Positions 1 to 8,428 of a stretch of DNA of 64,000 nucleotides are shown one piece after another. This DNA comes from Chitinophaga sp. GbtcB8 (GTDB lineage: Bacteria; Bacteroidota; Bacteroidia; Chitinophagales; Chitinophagaceae), in NCBI RefSeq assembly GCF_019091455.1, contig NZ_JAGXJN010000022.1:59241-123240 (forward strand), written 5' to 3'. Under the pieces are notes generated by a model. It made no database searches. It was not told where the DNA came from and saw nothing but the letters and a program-made list of their open reading frames with translations. Numbering within the stretch: the first letter of the stretch is position 1; every line of letters begins with the position of its first letter. A program made the translations under genes and the position numbers.

Positions 1-103
1 TGGTGGAGATGATCACTTCGTCCAGCTCTTTCACCGTGCTGTCTTGCGCCATGCATAGCTTACCCATGCAAAGCAATAGCATGAAGCCCATAATTCTTTT
101 CAT
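1..103 (-). CDS. TonB-dependent outer-membrane receptor, N-terminal fragment
   Basis: The first 34 codons of a gene that runs off the left edge. Translation from the ATG at 103 gives a signal peptide (MKRIMGFMLLLCMGKLCMAQ) followed by DSTVKELDEVIIST. The LDEVIIST string is the TonB-box-like start of many Bacteroidota TonB-dependent receptors that lack the N-terminal carboxypeptidase-like domain, so an outer-membrane metal, cofactor or siderophore receptor is likely. The small Cys/His-rich gene lies 67 bp upstream on the same strand and probably shares its transcript. The substrate cannot be told from this fragment. Confidence 0.75.
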   Translation of the reverse strand, partial: MKRIMGFMLLLCMGKLCMAQDSTVKELDEVIIST

Positions 104-170
104 TATAGTGTAGGATGTATGAATAAATAAGGTTGTAACCTGCTACCGGCTGGCAGCAGTTATGAGGTGC

Positions 171-488
171 TTATGCTAATTGGGGCGGCTGCCAGATGGA
201 GGCGGGGAAATCAGGCAGGGAAGGCGTTATATAAAAAAAATGCAGGTTTTCAACTGTGGGTAATTGCCTGGGCAGCTTTATCTGCACGGTTGGTATTATA
301 ATACTATGGCAGGAGCCGCAGGCAAAAAAGGGAGAGCAGGGGCAGGCCGGCTGATGGTCATGCTCCCCGGTGGTACGGTTGGATGTTGTTTGTGTTATCT
401 CATCTGCACAGCAGTCGCTATCCGTATCGCAGGGGACACCGGATAAAAGCAGTACGTATAATGAGAACAGGTAAACAAGAAATTTCAT
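171..488 (-). CDS. Small Cys/His-rich exported protein, DUF6660-like
   Basis: About 105 residues, starting with a hydrophobic signal segment (MKFLVYLFSLYVLLLSG) and the sequence VPCDTDSDCC. The middle holds a metal-ligand-like cluster, HDHQPACPCSPFFACGSCHS. This arrangement matches small Bacteroidota proteins of the DUF6660 type, commonly found next to TonB receptors and heavy-metal efflux genes; their role is unknown and metal handling is an inference. I chose the Met at 488 rather than 506 because the signal peptide starts there and GTAAGG directly precedes it. A TATCTTTG box (494-501, minus strand) lies only 5 nt upstream, but no -33 TTTG is visible. Confidence 0.65.
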   Translation of the reverse strand: MKFLVYLFSLYVLLLSGVPCDTDSDCCADEITQTTSNRTTGEHDHQPACPCSPFFACGSCHSIIIPTVQIKLPRQLPTVENLHFFYITPSLPDFPASIWQPPQLA

Positions 489-650
489 CCTTACAAAGAT
501 ATTCAATTTTTAAAAGGATCAGGGTAAGGGCCGGGAAAGCCAGCACCGGTGGTTTTAGGATTATGATGTGGTGTTGATGTGGTGAAAAATAACCTCCCTA
601 AGCCCGCAGCCGCTAAATTCGTTCCGCATCCATTACCATAATATATACAA

Positions 651-2162
651 ATGAAAAAACTGATCATCCACGTCCTGCTCACCATTTTAGCTTTTAACAC
701 AAACGCGCAAAACGGGCCTTTAGGCATTTTTGAAGGCCACGGGGATGTGGGCAACCACGTAAAACCCGGCGCCGCCACCTATATTCCGCAAACGCAGCAA
801 TATATTATCTCCGGTGCAGGTTATAATGTATGGTTTGATCACGATGAATTTCATTATGTATACAAACGCCTGAAAGGTGATTTTATCCTCTACACCCGCG
901 CCGCCTTTGTTGGCGCAAAAGGGGTGGAGGAACACCGCAAGGTAGGCTGGATGGTGCGTAAAAGCCTGGACAGCAATGCCGCCCATGTGAATGTGGTGGA
1001 GCATGGCGATGGCCTTACTTCCCTGCAATACCGCAAAACAGCCGGCGCCACCACAGAGGAAGTACGCTCCACCCTTACCCATGCCGATGTGCTGCAGCTG
1101 GAACGTAAAGGCAATACCTACACCATGCGGGTAGCCAGGTTCGGAGAGCCGTTTGTAACCGCGCATGTAGCAGACCTGGACCTGGGAGAGGAAGTATATG
1201 TGGGCCTGTTTGTAGGTTCCCACAATGCTGATGTGCTGGAAACCGGCGTGTTCCGTGATGTACGTATCACCGTGCCCTTTAACGGGGAATCAGACCAGAA
1301 CACCCGTATGACCCTGGGCAGCCACCTGGAGCTGCTGGAAGTGGCTACCGGCAACCGGGAGATCATTTATACCGTACCCTACTCCATACAAGCCCCTAAC
1401 TGGATGACCAACGGGAAATCGCTTGTTTTTAATGATAACAAAGGGCTGATGTACACCTTTGACCTGGCCACCCGGCAGCCGGTGCAGCTAAATACCGGGG
1501 ATATAAAAAACAATAATAACGATCATGTGCTTTCCTTTGATGGCGCCATGCTGGGGCTAAGCAGTAATGTACGGGAGCTGGGTGGATCAATCATTTACAC
1601 GGTACCCGTAACCGGCGGCACGCCAAAACAGGTAACGCCCAAAGGGCCATCGTACCTGCATGGCTGGTCGCCGGACGGGAAATACCTGGTTTTCTGCGGG
1701 CAGCGGGATGGGGAATTTGATGTGTACCGCGTGCCGGCAGCCGGGGGAAAGGAAGAAAAGCTTACTAACACAAAAGGTTTGGATGATGGGCCTGAATATT
1801 CGCCGGATGGGAAGTATATTTACTTTAATTCCGTACGCTCCGGCACCATGCAGATCTGGCGTATGCAGCCAGATGGCAGCGGGCAGGAGCAGGTTACAAA
1901 TGATGATTTCAATAACTGGTTTGCGCACATTTCGCCGGATGGGAAGTGGATGGTATTCCTCTCTTTCCTGAAAGAAGAAGTGCAGCCAGGTATACACCCG
2001 CCTTACAAGCATGTATACCTGCGCCTGATGCCGGTTGCCGGGGGCACACCCAAAGTGATCGGGTATGTGTATGGCGGGCAGGGCTCTATTAATACGCCCT
2101 CCTGGTCGCCGGACAGCAAACGTATTGCCTTCATCAGTAATTCGGATATGAGCAGTAAATAA
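651..2162 (+). CDS. Secreted TolB-like beta-propeller protein (PD40 repeats)
   Basis: This 503-residue protein has a signal peptide (residues 1-20) ending in TNAQ. Residues about 25-205 look like a concanavalin-type beta-sandwich, and residues about 215-500 are a propeller of WD40-like (PD40) blades. Blade signatures SPDGKYLVF, SPDGKYIYF, SPDGKWMVF and SPDSKRIAF recur about every 45 residues near 336, 383, 427 and 485. TolB-type propellers serve as binding or scaffold modules in the periplasm. No catalytic motif is visible. It lies 15 bp upstream of the gluconate-dehydrogenase-3-like gene and 600 bp upstream of the GMC oxidoreductase, so it is probably an accessory or carbohydrate-sensing partner of that oxidoreductase. 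Confidence 0.8.
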   Translation: MKKLIIHVLLTILAFNTNAQNGPLGIFEGHGDVGNHVKPGAATYIPQTQQYIISGAGYNVWFDHDEFHYVYKRLKGDFILYTRAAFVGAKGVEEHRKVGWMVRKSLDSNAAHVNVVEHGDGLTSLQYRKTAGATTEEVRSTLTHADVLQLERKGNTYTMRVARFGEPFVTAHVADLDLGEEVYVGLFVGSHNADVLETGVFRDVRITVPFNGESDQNTRMTLGSHLELLEVATGNREIIYTVPYSIQAPNWMTNGKSLVFNDNKGLMYTFDLATRQPVQLNTGDIKNNNNDHVLSFDGAMLGLSSNVRELGGSIIYTVPVTGGTPKQVTPKGPSYLHGWSPDGKYLVFCGQRDGEFDVYRVPAAGGKEEKLTNTKGLDDGPEYSPDGKYIYFNSVRSGTMQIWRMQPDGSGQEQVTNDDFNNWFAHISPDGKWMVFLSFLKEEVQPGIHPPYKHVYLRLMPVAGGTPKVIGYVYGGQGSINTPSWSPDSKRIAFISNSDMSSK

Positions 2163-2177
2163 ACAGACCTTTAGCTA

Positions 2178-2732
2178 ATGAACATGAACAGACGTTCGGC
2201 CCTCCGCACCCTGATGGTAGTAACCGCAGGCGTTACGCTGCTGCCTTCATGCGTGCAGCGGCCGCGAAAAGCGGCAGTGGCCTACAAACACTTACAGCTG
2301 AATGGGGAAGAGGAAGATATGCTGGCTGCCATGGCCGCTATCATTATCCCCACCACCACAACGCCCGGTGCAAAGGAAACCGGGGCGCACCGTTTTGCCC
2401 TTACTATGATAGATGATTGCTGCAGCGCCAAAGACCAGGAGCAATTCCAGGACGGGCTGCACAAATTTCAGGTTATGGTAAAGGAAAAGGATGGCAGCGC
2501 CTTTGGGAAATGTACCCCTGCACAGCAGCAGCAATGGGTAGCCGCGCTGAATGATGGTAAAAGCTTACCGCATAATGTGGATGCCTTTTACCATATGCTG
2601 AAAAGGTATACCATTGAAGGTTTTACGGGCTCTCAATATTTTTTAACCAAAGTAAGGGTGTATGAGCTGGTGCCCAGCCGTTTTCATGGCTGTATAGCAG
2701 TGAATAAAGTATCGCCCTCCATAGATAACTGA
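2178..2732 (+). CDS. Gluconate 2-dehydrogenase subunit 3-like lipoprotein
   Basis: This 184-residue protein has a twin-arginine-like N-terminus (NRRSALRT) and a lipobox LLPS-C with the candidate lipidated Cys at residue 25. The body (LNGEEEDMLAAMAAIIIPTT) matches the gluconate_2-dh3 family, whose members are small subunits of membrane-bound FAD sugar or alcohol dehydrogenases and help export or mature the large subunit. The GMC-type flavoprotein gene begins 7 bp downstream, which is the standard pairing. A start at the third codon (2184) is equally possible. The large partner has no signal peptide of its own, so co-export through this subunit is plausible but inferred. Confidence 0.85.
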   Translation: MNMNRRSALRTLMVVTAGVTLLPSCVQRPRKAAVAYKHLQLNGEEEDMLAAMAAIIIPTTTTPGAKETGAHRFALTMIDDCCSAKDQEQFQDGLHKFQVMVKEKDGSAFGKCTPAQQQQWVAALNDGKSLPHNVDAFYHMLKRYTIEGFTGSQYFLTKVRVYELVPSRFHGCIAVNKVSPSIDN

Positions 2733-2739
2733 TAGTAGT

Positions 2740-4440
2740 ATGAGTAATAGTAAGCAGGCCAATACTTTTGACGCCATTGTAATAGGTGCAGGCATGAGCG
2801 GCGGATGGGCAGCAAAAGAGCTGTGCGACAAAGGATATAAAACATTGCTGCTGGAACGCGGCCGTAATGTGCAGCATTTAAAGGATTACCCCACTACCAA
2901 CATGTATCCCTGGGAGTTTCGCCACCATGGCGAGGTACCGGCGGAGATCCAGGCAGCCAATCCTTCCATTAGCCGCTGTTATGCCTACCGGGAAGATGCC
3001 ATGCATTTTTTTGTAAAGGATACGGAGCACCCGTATGTGCAGGATAAACCGTTTGACTGGATCCGCGGTTACCAGGTAGGCGGCAAATCCATTATGTGGG
3101 CGCGGCAAACGCAGCGCTGGAGCGATTATGATTTTGAAGGCCCGCAGCGGGATGGGTTTGCAGTAGACTGGCCTATCCGTTATAAAGACCTGGCGCCCTG
3201 GTACAGCTATGTTGAGAAATTTGTGGGCATCAGCGGTAATAAAGACGGCATTCCCAACCTGCCGGATGGCGAATTCCTGCCTCCCTGGGAGCTGACCTGT
3301 GTGGAAGATTATTTTAAAGGTGTGGTAGCAAAAAATTATGAGAACCGCCACGTGATCTATGCACGCTGCGCGCACCTCACCAAACCGCAGGATATTCATA
3401 AGGAGCAGGGCCGCAATCAATGCCAGGGCCGCAGCCTTTGCCAGCGTGGCTGCCCGTTTGGCGGTTACTTTAACAGTAATTCCACCACCATTCCCTGGGC
3501 ACAAAAAACAGGTAATCTTACTTTGCAGCCATTTTCAGTGGTGCATAGTATTATATACGATGAGCACAAGGGCAAAGCCGGTGGCGTACGTGTGATTGAC
3601 GCTAACACCAAAGCAGTAACAGAGTACTACGCCCCGGTTATTTTTTTAAATGCAGGTGCTTTAAACACCAATCTTATCCTTATGCATTCCACCTCATCCC
3701 GCTTCCCGGATGGTTTGGGAAATGAGAATGGTTTGCTGGGTAAGCATGTAGCCTTTCACAATTACCGCGCACGCATTTCCGGCACGCATGATGGGTTTAA
3801 GGAATTTACAACAGACGGGCGCCGCCCTACCAGCGCGTATGTGCCGCGCTTCCGGAATGTATTTAAACAGGAAACGGATTTCCTGCGCGGGTATGCCGCC
3901 TCCTTTTACTCCGGCCGTTTTCCGCAGCGGGATACCTCCGGTTTTGGAGAAGCGCTAAAACAACAGCTGGGCAATGCCACATTAGGCCCCTGGTATGTAT
4001 CCTCCCAAATGATGGGCGAAACCATTCCAAAGGAAAGTAATACCGTAAGCCTGCATGCGCAGCAGAAAGATGAATGGGGCATTCCCTTGTTACGCATCAA
4101 TATTGATTATGATGATAATGATGAGAAGATGATCAGGGATTTCTTTGAGCAGTTCAAAGATATGTTCGGCAAAGCAGGTTTTGCCAATATAGAAACCTAC
4201 GATAGCAAACAGGCGCCGGGCCTGGATATTCATGAAATGGGCGGCGTACGTATGGGGCACGATCCTAAAACATCGCTGTTAAATAAATGGATCCAGCTGC
4301 ATGCCTGCAAAAATGTGTTTATTACAGATGGCGCCTGCATGACCTCTACTTCAACACAGAACCCATCGCTCACTTATATGGCATTAACTGCCAGGGCAGT
4401 GGATTATGCGGTGTCTGAAATGAAGAAAGGGAATTTGTAA
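2740..4440 (+). CDS. GMC family FAD-dependent oxidoreductase
   Basis: This 566-residue flavoprotein opens with the Rossmann FAD motif IVIGAGMSGGWAAKEL (residues about 14-29). It ends with the GMC C-terminal signature HEMGGVRMG and TSTSTQNPSLTYMALTARA, which hold the usual active-site His and Asn region. Bacteroidota homologues oxidise sugars, polyols or glucosides in the periplasm and pass electrons to a haem or quinone partner. It is the large subunit counterpart of the upstream subunit-3-like lipoprotein. No c-type cytochrome gene follows directly, so the electron acceptor is unknown. A strong terminator follows the stop codon, closing the three-gene operon. The substrate is not predictable here. 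Confidence 0.9.
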   Translation: MSNSKQANTFDAIVIGAGMSGGWAAKELCDKGYKTLLLERGRNVQHLKDYPTTNMYPWEFRHHGEVPAEIQAANPSISRCYAYREDAMHFFVKDTEHPYVQDKPFDWIRGYQVGGKSIMWARQTQRWSDYDFEGPQRDGFAVDWPIRYKDLAPWYSYVEKFVGISGNKDGIPNLPDGEFLPPWELTCVEDYFKGVVAKNYENRHVIYARCAHLTKPQDIHKEQGRNQCQGRSLCQRGCPFGGYFNSNSTTIPWAQKTGNLTLQPFSVVHSIIYDEHKGKAGGVRVIDANTKAVTEYYAPVIFLNAGALNTNLILMHSTSSRFPDGLGNENGLLGKHVAFHNYRARISGTHDGFKEFTTDGRRPTSAYVPRFRNVFKQETDFLRGYAASFYSGRFPQRDTSGFGEALKQQLGNATLGPWYVSSQMMGETIPKESNTVSLHAQQKDEWGIPLLRINIDYDDNDEKMIRDFFEQFKDMFGKAGFANIETYDSKQAPGLDIHEMGGVRMGHDPKTSLLNKWIQLHACKNVFITDGACMTSTSTQNPSLTYMALTARAVDYAVSEMKKGNL

Positions 4441-4461
4441 AGCGCTTATCAGCATGTTTAT

Positions 4462-4503
4462 AAAGCCATGGCAGGTACGGTAACCTGCCGGGGCTTTTTT
4501 ATT
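4462..4503 (+). terminator. Rho-independent terminator after the GMC operon
   Basis: A GC-rich hairpin, AAAGCC..GGCAGGT-loop-ACCTGCC..GGCTTT, is followed by a run of T residues 22 bp after the stop codon of the oxidoreductase gene. Confidence 0.85.
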
Positions 4504-4703
4504 TTCTGAAACGGGTAGTACTATTTCCCTCCTGATCCGTCTTAGCCTGTACCTAAAATGCACACATCACAATTATGATTAACTATATAATTGATCTCAA
4601 AGCCATTAAACCATGATCGCCACACATTAGATCTGTCAGCATTAATCATTGAAAACCTAAATTGAAAAGACCTATGAGAAGCCTGTCCTGTACAAAAGGA
4701 CGC

Positions 4704-6716
4704 ATGAACCTTATGCAAAGGTGCAAGCGAAGTTTTATTGTTGTTTTATTCCTGTGCTGTATGACCACAGCATTTAAAGGCGCTGCCCAAAACCTGGCAG
4801 ATGTAATGACCAGCGCAGACTGGAGCACTTTTTTTCCACACCGTTTTAACCCTGATGACCGTACCGGGGCTGGCACACCGCCTGCTACGCCCGCAAAAGA
4901 TTTTTATTCCTACGCAAATTTTGCAGAAGCCGTGCGCCGCATGGGCAACATTAAAATTATAGTAGAACGCCGCTGTGCTACCAACGCTTACCGCCTTACC
5001 CGTGTGGATAAAACCACCGGTGCCTCCGTAGTGTTCCGCACAGATGCAGATTTCAATATCAGCCCTAACATGATCCTCACAGAAACAGTGGATTATGCTT
5101 CCTTTGCCGGGGAAGGCGACCTGGCAGCACGTAAACGTGAGCTCATGGCTTTCCTGGCCAATATTTCCCAGGAAACTACCGGTGGCTGGCCTACGGCGCC
5201 GGGCGGCCCTTACGCCTGGGGACTGTACTTCCGGGAAGAAGTAGGCTTTGAAGGCACCAATAATATTGGCTACCGCGATGAAAGTAATGCGCAGTATCCG
5301 CCTGCGCCGGGTAAATCATACCATGGCCGCGGTCCTATACAACTCAGCTATAATTATAACTACGGGCAGGCAAGTGAGTTTATTTTTGGCGATAAGAACG
5401 TGCTGCTGGCTAACCCGGAAAAAGTGATCCAGGATGGAGTGGTCGCATTTGAAACGGGTATATGGTTCTGGATGACGCAGCAATATCCCAAACCTTCCTG
5501 CCATGAAGTAATGATCCCCGGCAAATGGACGCCCAGCGCCGAACAAGCCGCCCTTAACCTGAAACCGGGTTTTGGCGCAACAGTAAATATTATTAACGGT
5601 GGGGTAGAGTGCGGTGGCAGCATAGAGAATGCAAAGGTATTAAGCCGTATTGGCCATTACCAGCGCTACACCGGCCTTAAGCAGGTAAGCCTGGAATTAA
5701 ATGGCGGTAACAATGCGGTGAGCTGCGGCTGTGCCAACATGGGCCGTTTTGCTATTGATGCTGCAGAGTGCAGCAAAGTAACCTCTCTTTCCTTCACTGC
5801 GCCTGCCAATGGTATTTTGAATGTAACCAGCTTATCGCCGGTAACATTAACCGTTGCTAAGAATGATCCGCGCAGCGAGATCACGCAGGTGTTCATTAAA
5901 ATAGATGGTCAGCGCCTGGCCGGTACATCTGTGCAATGGACGCCATCTGCATATAAAGCCTATACTGCAACAGCCGTAGGCATCAGAAGCGGAAAAGATT
6001 CTGTGGTAACCACCACTACCTTCGCTATCTGGAACAGCCAAACCCTTGACGGCTGCAGCGGCCTGCCTTTGTGGGATGCCAATAAGGTATACGATAAACC
6101 CAACAACATAGTACGTTATAACAATACTATTTACCGCAACCAGTGGTGGGCCGGTGCTGCAGATGTACCGGGCAGCAATACCACCTGGGGGGTGGTAGGC
6201 ACCTGTAATGGCACTACGCCTAATGATCCGCCGCCATCTAACCCGCCTGCCAATGTGCCGGTAGGCCAAATCGTATGGCTGCGTGGTTTTAACGGGCAGT
6301 ATGTAAGCTCCAAGAACGGCGTTGGCCCCATGTGGTGTAATGCTCAGGCTATGACCTGCAACCGCGCTACTGCCCAGGGCTGGGAAGCCTTTAACGCAGG
6401 CATCGCAGGCCAGGCAGCAACGGTTGCTAAAATTACCGCTACGCCGGTTGTGAAAGCAGCAGATGCTGCAACGGAAACAACCGTGTATCCTAACCCGTTA
6501 GTAAAAGGTGGCACGCTGTCTGTCAAGGTGGCAAAGTATGATGCGGCCAAACCGGTACAGGTAAGCATCCTGGATATCAACAAAAAAGTAGTAGCCTTCC
6601 ATAAAGGCAATGCTAAAGTGCTGAACTTTTCCACAGCTAACCTGCCCGCCGGGTTTTATATTCTCGTGATCACAAACGGTAATAACACAATTACTAAAAA
6701 GATTGTAATACAATAA
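4704..6716 (+). CDS. Secreted GH19 chitinase with CBM5/12, fascin-like segment and T9SS sorting domain
   Basis: About 670 residues from the ATG at 4704. I preferred it over the TTG at 4662 and ATG at 4674 because AAAGGA lies 7 nt upstream and a clean signal peptide follows. The catalytic domain (about 35-335) shows GH19 hallmarks: the acid-bearing SQETTGGW and the HGRGPIQLSYNYNYG loop, for endo-hydrolysis of chitin. Next come an Ig-like segment (about 355-440), a chitin-binding CBM5/12 module (about 451-503, WDANKVY..QWWAG) and one Cys-rich unit (about 519-567, QAMTCNRATAQGWEAF) related to the C-terminal repeats of the protein at 23308. A T9SS type A sorting domain (YPNPL.., about 592-670) directs export through the type IX system. 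It is flanked by terminators and looks monocistronic. Confidence 0.92.
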   Translation: MNLMQRCKRSFIVVLFLCCMTTAFKGAAQNLADVMTSADWSTFFPHRFNPDDRTGAGTPPATPAKDFYSYANFAEAVRRMGNIKIIVERRCATNAYRLTRVDKTTGASVVFRTDADFNISPNMILTETVDYASFAGEGDLAARKRELMAFLANISQETTGGWPTAPGGPYAWGLYFREEVGFEGTNNIGYRDESNAQYPPAPGKSYHGRGPIQLSYNYNYGQASEFIFGDKNVLLANPEKVIQDGVVAFETGIWFWMTQQYPKPSCHEVMIPGKWTPSAEQAALNLKPGFGATVNIINGGVECGGSIENAKVLSRIGHYQRYTGLKQVSLELNGGNNAVSCGCANMGRFAIDAAECSKVTSLSFTAPANGILNVTSLSPVTLTVAKNDPRSEITQVFIKIDGQRLAGTSVQWTPSAYKAYTATAVGIRSGKDSVVTTTTFAIWNSQTLDGCSGLPLWDANKVYDKPNNIVRYNNTIYRNQWWAGAADVPGSNTTWGVVGTCNGTTPNDPPPSNPPANVPVGQIVWLRGFNGQYVSSKNGVGPMWCNAQAMTCNRATAQGWEAFNAGIAGQAATVAKITATPVVKAADAATETTVYPNPLVKGGTLSVKVAKYDAAKPVQVSILDINKKVVAFHKGNAKVLNFSTANLPAGFYILVITNGNNTITKKIVIQ

Positions 6717-6736
6717 GAGAGCACTTGTATTACGGG

Positions 6737-6767
6737 GGCCTCCTCATTTATTGAGGGGGCCTTTTTT
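6737..6767 (+). terminator. Rho-independent terminator after the chitinase
   Basis: A 10-bp stem (GGCCTCCTCA with TGAGGGGGCC, one G-T pair) and 5-base loop precede six T residues. It lies between the convergent chitinase and SDR genes and touches the SDR stop codon. Confidence 0.85.
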
Positions 6768-7509
6768 ATGCGGTAATGCCATTCAGTGCATTCAAAGCAG
6801 CGGTGGGCGATACTTTCAGTAATTCATAAATAGCAGCTGTGTTACCGGTGTGTATGTTATATACATCCTGCTCCATGCAGTTCACCAGGTCAGCAGCTAC
6901 TACTTCCGGTGCAATACCATTGGCGCCGCCTATACCGGCAGAAAAATCAGTGTTCACCAGGGGCGGCATCAGCTCAAATACTTTAATGTTGGTATCCTGC
7001 AGGGATAAACGCAGTATTTTGGAATAGGAATTCAGGGCTGCTTTGCTGGCGCTGTAAGTAGGGGTTTTTAAACCCGGCGCATAGGCAACAATAGACGATA
7101 CATTCACCACTGCTGCTGCAGGTTGCTGGTGTAAAACAGGCAGCAATTTTTCCGTGAGGCGCACTACAGAGATATAGTTGGTATCCATTTCTTTTTCCGC
7201 TTCTTTCCAGGTTTCCTGGCCTACGGTTAAGCTGTGTAAAGCAGCATAACCGGCATTGTTGATCAGCACATTCAGACGGGGAAATTTTGTACGGATGGTT
7301 TGTACCAGCTCATCTACTGCTGCTTCGCTGCTTACATCACTCACCAGGGTGTGCACGCCGGGAAGCTGGGTGGCAGCCTGTTCCAGGCGTTTGGCATCGC
7401 GCCCGGTAATAATCACTTCATTACCTTTTTCAAGAAAAGCTTTAGCTGTTTCAAAGCCAATGCCGGCACTGCCGCCGGTTATCAGGATGGTGTTGTTACT
7501 TGTTTTCAT
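6766..7509 (-). CDS. Short-chain dehydrogenase/reductase, DltE-like
   Basis: This 247-residue cytosolic SDR has the NAD(P)-binding TGGSAGIG motif (residues about 11-18), the NNAG motif, a catalytic Ser in NVSSIVAY, and YSASK with the catalytic Tyr and Lys. GRDAKRLEQ after the second strand suggests NADP preference. The closest style is the DltE/YqjQ group of uncharacterised oxidoreductases. It lies 61 bp downstream of the tetR gene on the same strand, and a perfect copy of the operator palindrome is found 25 bp before its start. It is therefore the likely target of the neighbouring repressor. The substrate is unknown, but the pairing suggests detoxification of an aldehyde, ketone or other small effector. 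Confidence 0.9.
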   Translation of the reverse strand: MKTSNNTILITGGSAGIGFETAKAFLEKGNEVIITGRDAKRLEQAATQLPGVHTLVSDVSSEAAVDELVQTIRTKFPRLNVLINNAGYAALHSLTVGQETWKEAEKEMDTNYISVVRLTEKLLPVLHQQPAAAVVNVSSIVAYAPGLKTPTYSASKAALNSYSKILRLSLQDTNIKVFELMPPLVNTDFSAGIGGANGIAPEVVAADLVNCMEQDVYNIHTGNTAAIYELLKVSPTAALNALNGITA

Positions 7510-7534
7510 GTTGTTTATTTTTATTTATGTGGAT

Positions 7535-7552
7535 AGATACCGATCGGTATCT
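7535..7552. promoter_or_regulatory. TetR operator palindrome before the SDR gene
   Basis: The sequence AGATACCGATCGGTATCT is a perfect 18-bp palindrome. It lies between a TTTG (7555-7558, minus strand) and the SDR start at 7509. An almost identical site (8185-8202) lies in the promoter of the TetR gene, which marks both as binding sites of that regulator. The -7 position here reads TATCCACA, a weak match to TAnnTTTG. Confidence 0.85.
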
Positions 7553-7570
7553 GACAAAGCAAAAAAAATG

Positions 7571-8173
7571 TCAGCTCAATGAGATGCTGTTTACCAGGTC
7601 TGCAATAGCGTCTGATACCAGCTCTATATCTTTATTCTTTTTAGTAATGCCGGAAAGCATAATACCGCCTTCTACCATGGCCAGCAGGCCGGTAGCAAAC
7701 CGGCGGGCATTTATACCAGGCAGGAACTCACCGGCAGCAATGCCTTTGCTAACAAAATCTTCCAGTAATTTGCGGGAGCTTTCCAGGGCCTGTGCAGCTT
7801 TTTCGCGCAGCAGCTCATGGGTATCATCCGCCTCTATACCGGTATTCTGCATGGGGCAGCCGCCTTCCGGGAATGGTGTTTTTTTTGCCGGGCGAAAGAT
7901 CTCCGCGTATACCAGCAGCTTTTCCTTATAGGTAGGCGCACTGTCCATGGCTTTGCGGAAAATGCTGCTGCGGTTTTTCAGGTTGTACTCAAACGCAGCC
8001 AGGGCAATGTCTTCCTTGTTTTCAAAGTTGCCATAGATCGCGCCTTTCGTCATGCCGGTAGCTTCCGTCAGGTCAGAGATGGATGTGCCGGCATATCCCT
8101 TTTTGTTAAAAATGGGAGCCGTTGTTTCAATGATCCACAAACGCGTCTTTTCCGATTTAGGCTCAAACTTCAT
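7571..8173 (-). CDS. TetR/AcrR family transcriptional repressor
   Basis: This 200-residue regulator carries an N-terminal TetR helix-turn-helix (about residues 10-58; TSISDLTEATGMTKGAIY then GNFENKEDIALAAF). The C-terminal helical ligand domain includes CPMQNTGIEADD and FATGLLAMVEGG. It is expected to act as a dimer on the 18-bp palindromes in front of itself and of the downstream SDR gene, releasing DNA when a ligand binds. The start at 8173 is well placed because the conserved helix begins almost at once, and no other Met occurs before the HTH. The promoter -7 box ends 4 nt before the ATG, so its mRNA may be leaderless. Confidence 0.93.
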   Translation of the reverse strand: MKFEPKSEKTRLWIIETTAPIFNKKGYAGTSISDLTEATGMTKGAIYGNFENKEDIALAAFEYNLKNRSSIFRKAMDSAPTYKEKLLVYAEIFRPAKKTPFPEGGCPMQNTGIEADDTHELLREKAAQALESSRKLLEDFVSKGIAAGEFLPGINARRFATGLLAMVEGGIMLSGITKKNKDIELVSDAIADLVNSISLS

Positions 8174-8177
8174 GATA

Positions 8178-8209
8178 CAAAGATAGATACCAATCGGTAT
8201 CTGACCAAA
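8178..8209 (-). promoter_or_regulatory. Bacteroidota-type promoter with embedded TetR operator
   Basis: On the minus strand, TTTG (8206-8209), a 20-bp spacer and TATCTTTG (8178-8185) match the Bacteroidota vegetative promoter (TTTG, 19-21 bp, TAnnTTTG). The spacer is occupied by the operator AGATACCGATTGGTATCT (8185-8202), which has one mismatch from a perfect palindrome. A repressor bound here would cover the whole promoter, so autoregulation is strongly suggested. Confidence 0.85.
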
Positions 8210-8220
8210 TATTTTTTTTA

Positions 8221-8334
8221 AATCGCGTCATTGCGGGGAGCAAAGTAAAGCCAGGGCGCGTGGGGCGACGAAGCAATCCCCCGAATGGCTGGAGATTGCT
8301 TCGTCGCCTCCCGGCTCCTCGCAATGACGCGATT
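8221..8334. repeat. REP-like intergenic inverted repeat
   Basis: Outer arms AATCGCGTCATTGCGGGGAG (8221-8240) and its near-perfect reverse complement (8315-8334, one mismatch) enclose inner arms GGCGACGAAGCAATC and GATTGCTTCGTCGCC. The CGTCATTGCGAGG..CGACGAAGCAATC type of sequence recurs as a dispersed palindromic element in many bacterial genomes. It sits between the divergent tetR gene and the gene at 8429, and it can fold into a long hairpin. No coding potential is seen. Confidence 0.75.
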
Positions 8335-8428
8335 GGTAAAAACCTTACCCTGCCTCCTTTACCGGGTTTCTGTCAGCAGCCTGGTAAAAACAGCTGAAAT
8401 ATTCCGGTATAATTTCTAAATTGGAAGA

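Noticed and set aside
503..1223. Long minus-strand frames opposite the TolB-like gene
   Set aside because: They mirror codon structure of a well-supported gene and encode no recognisable domain.
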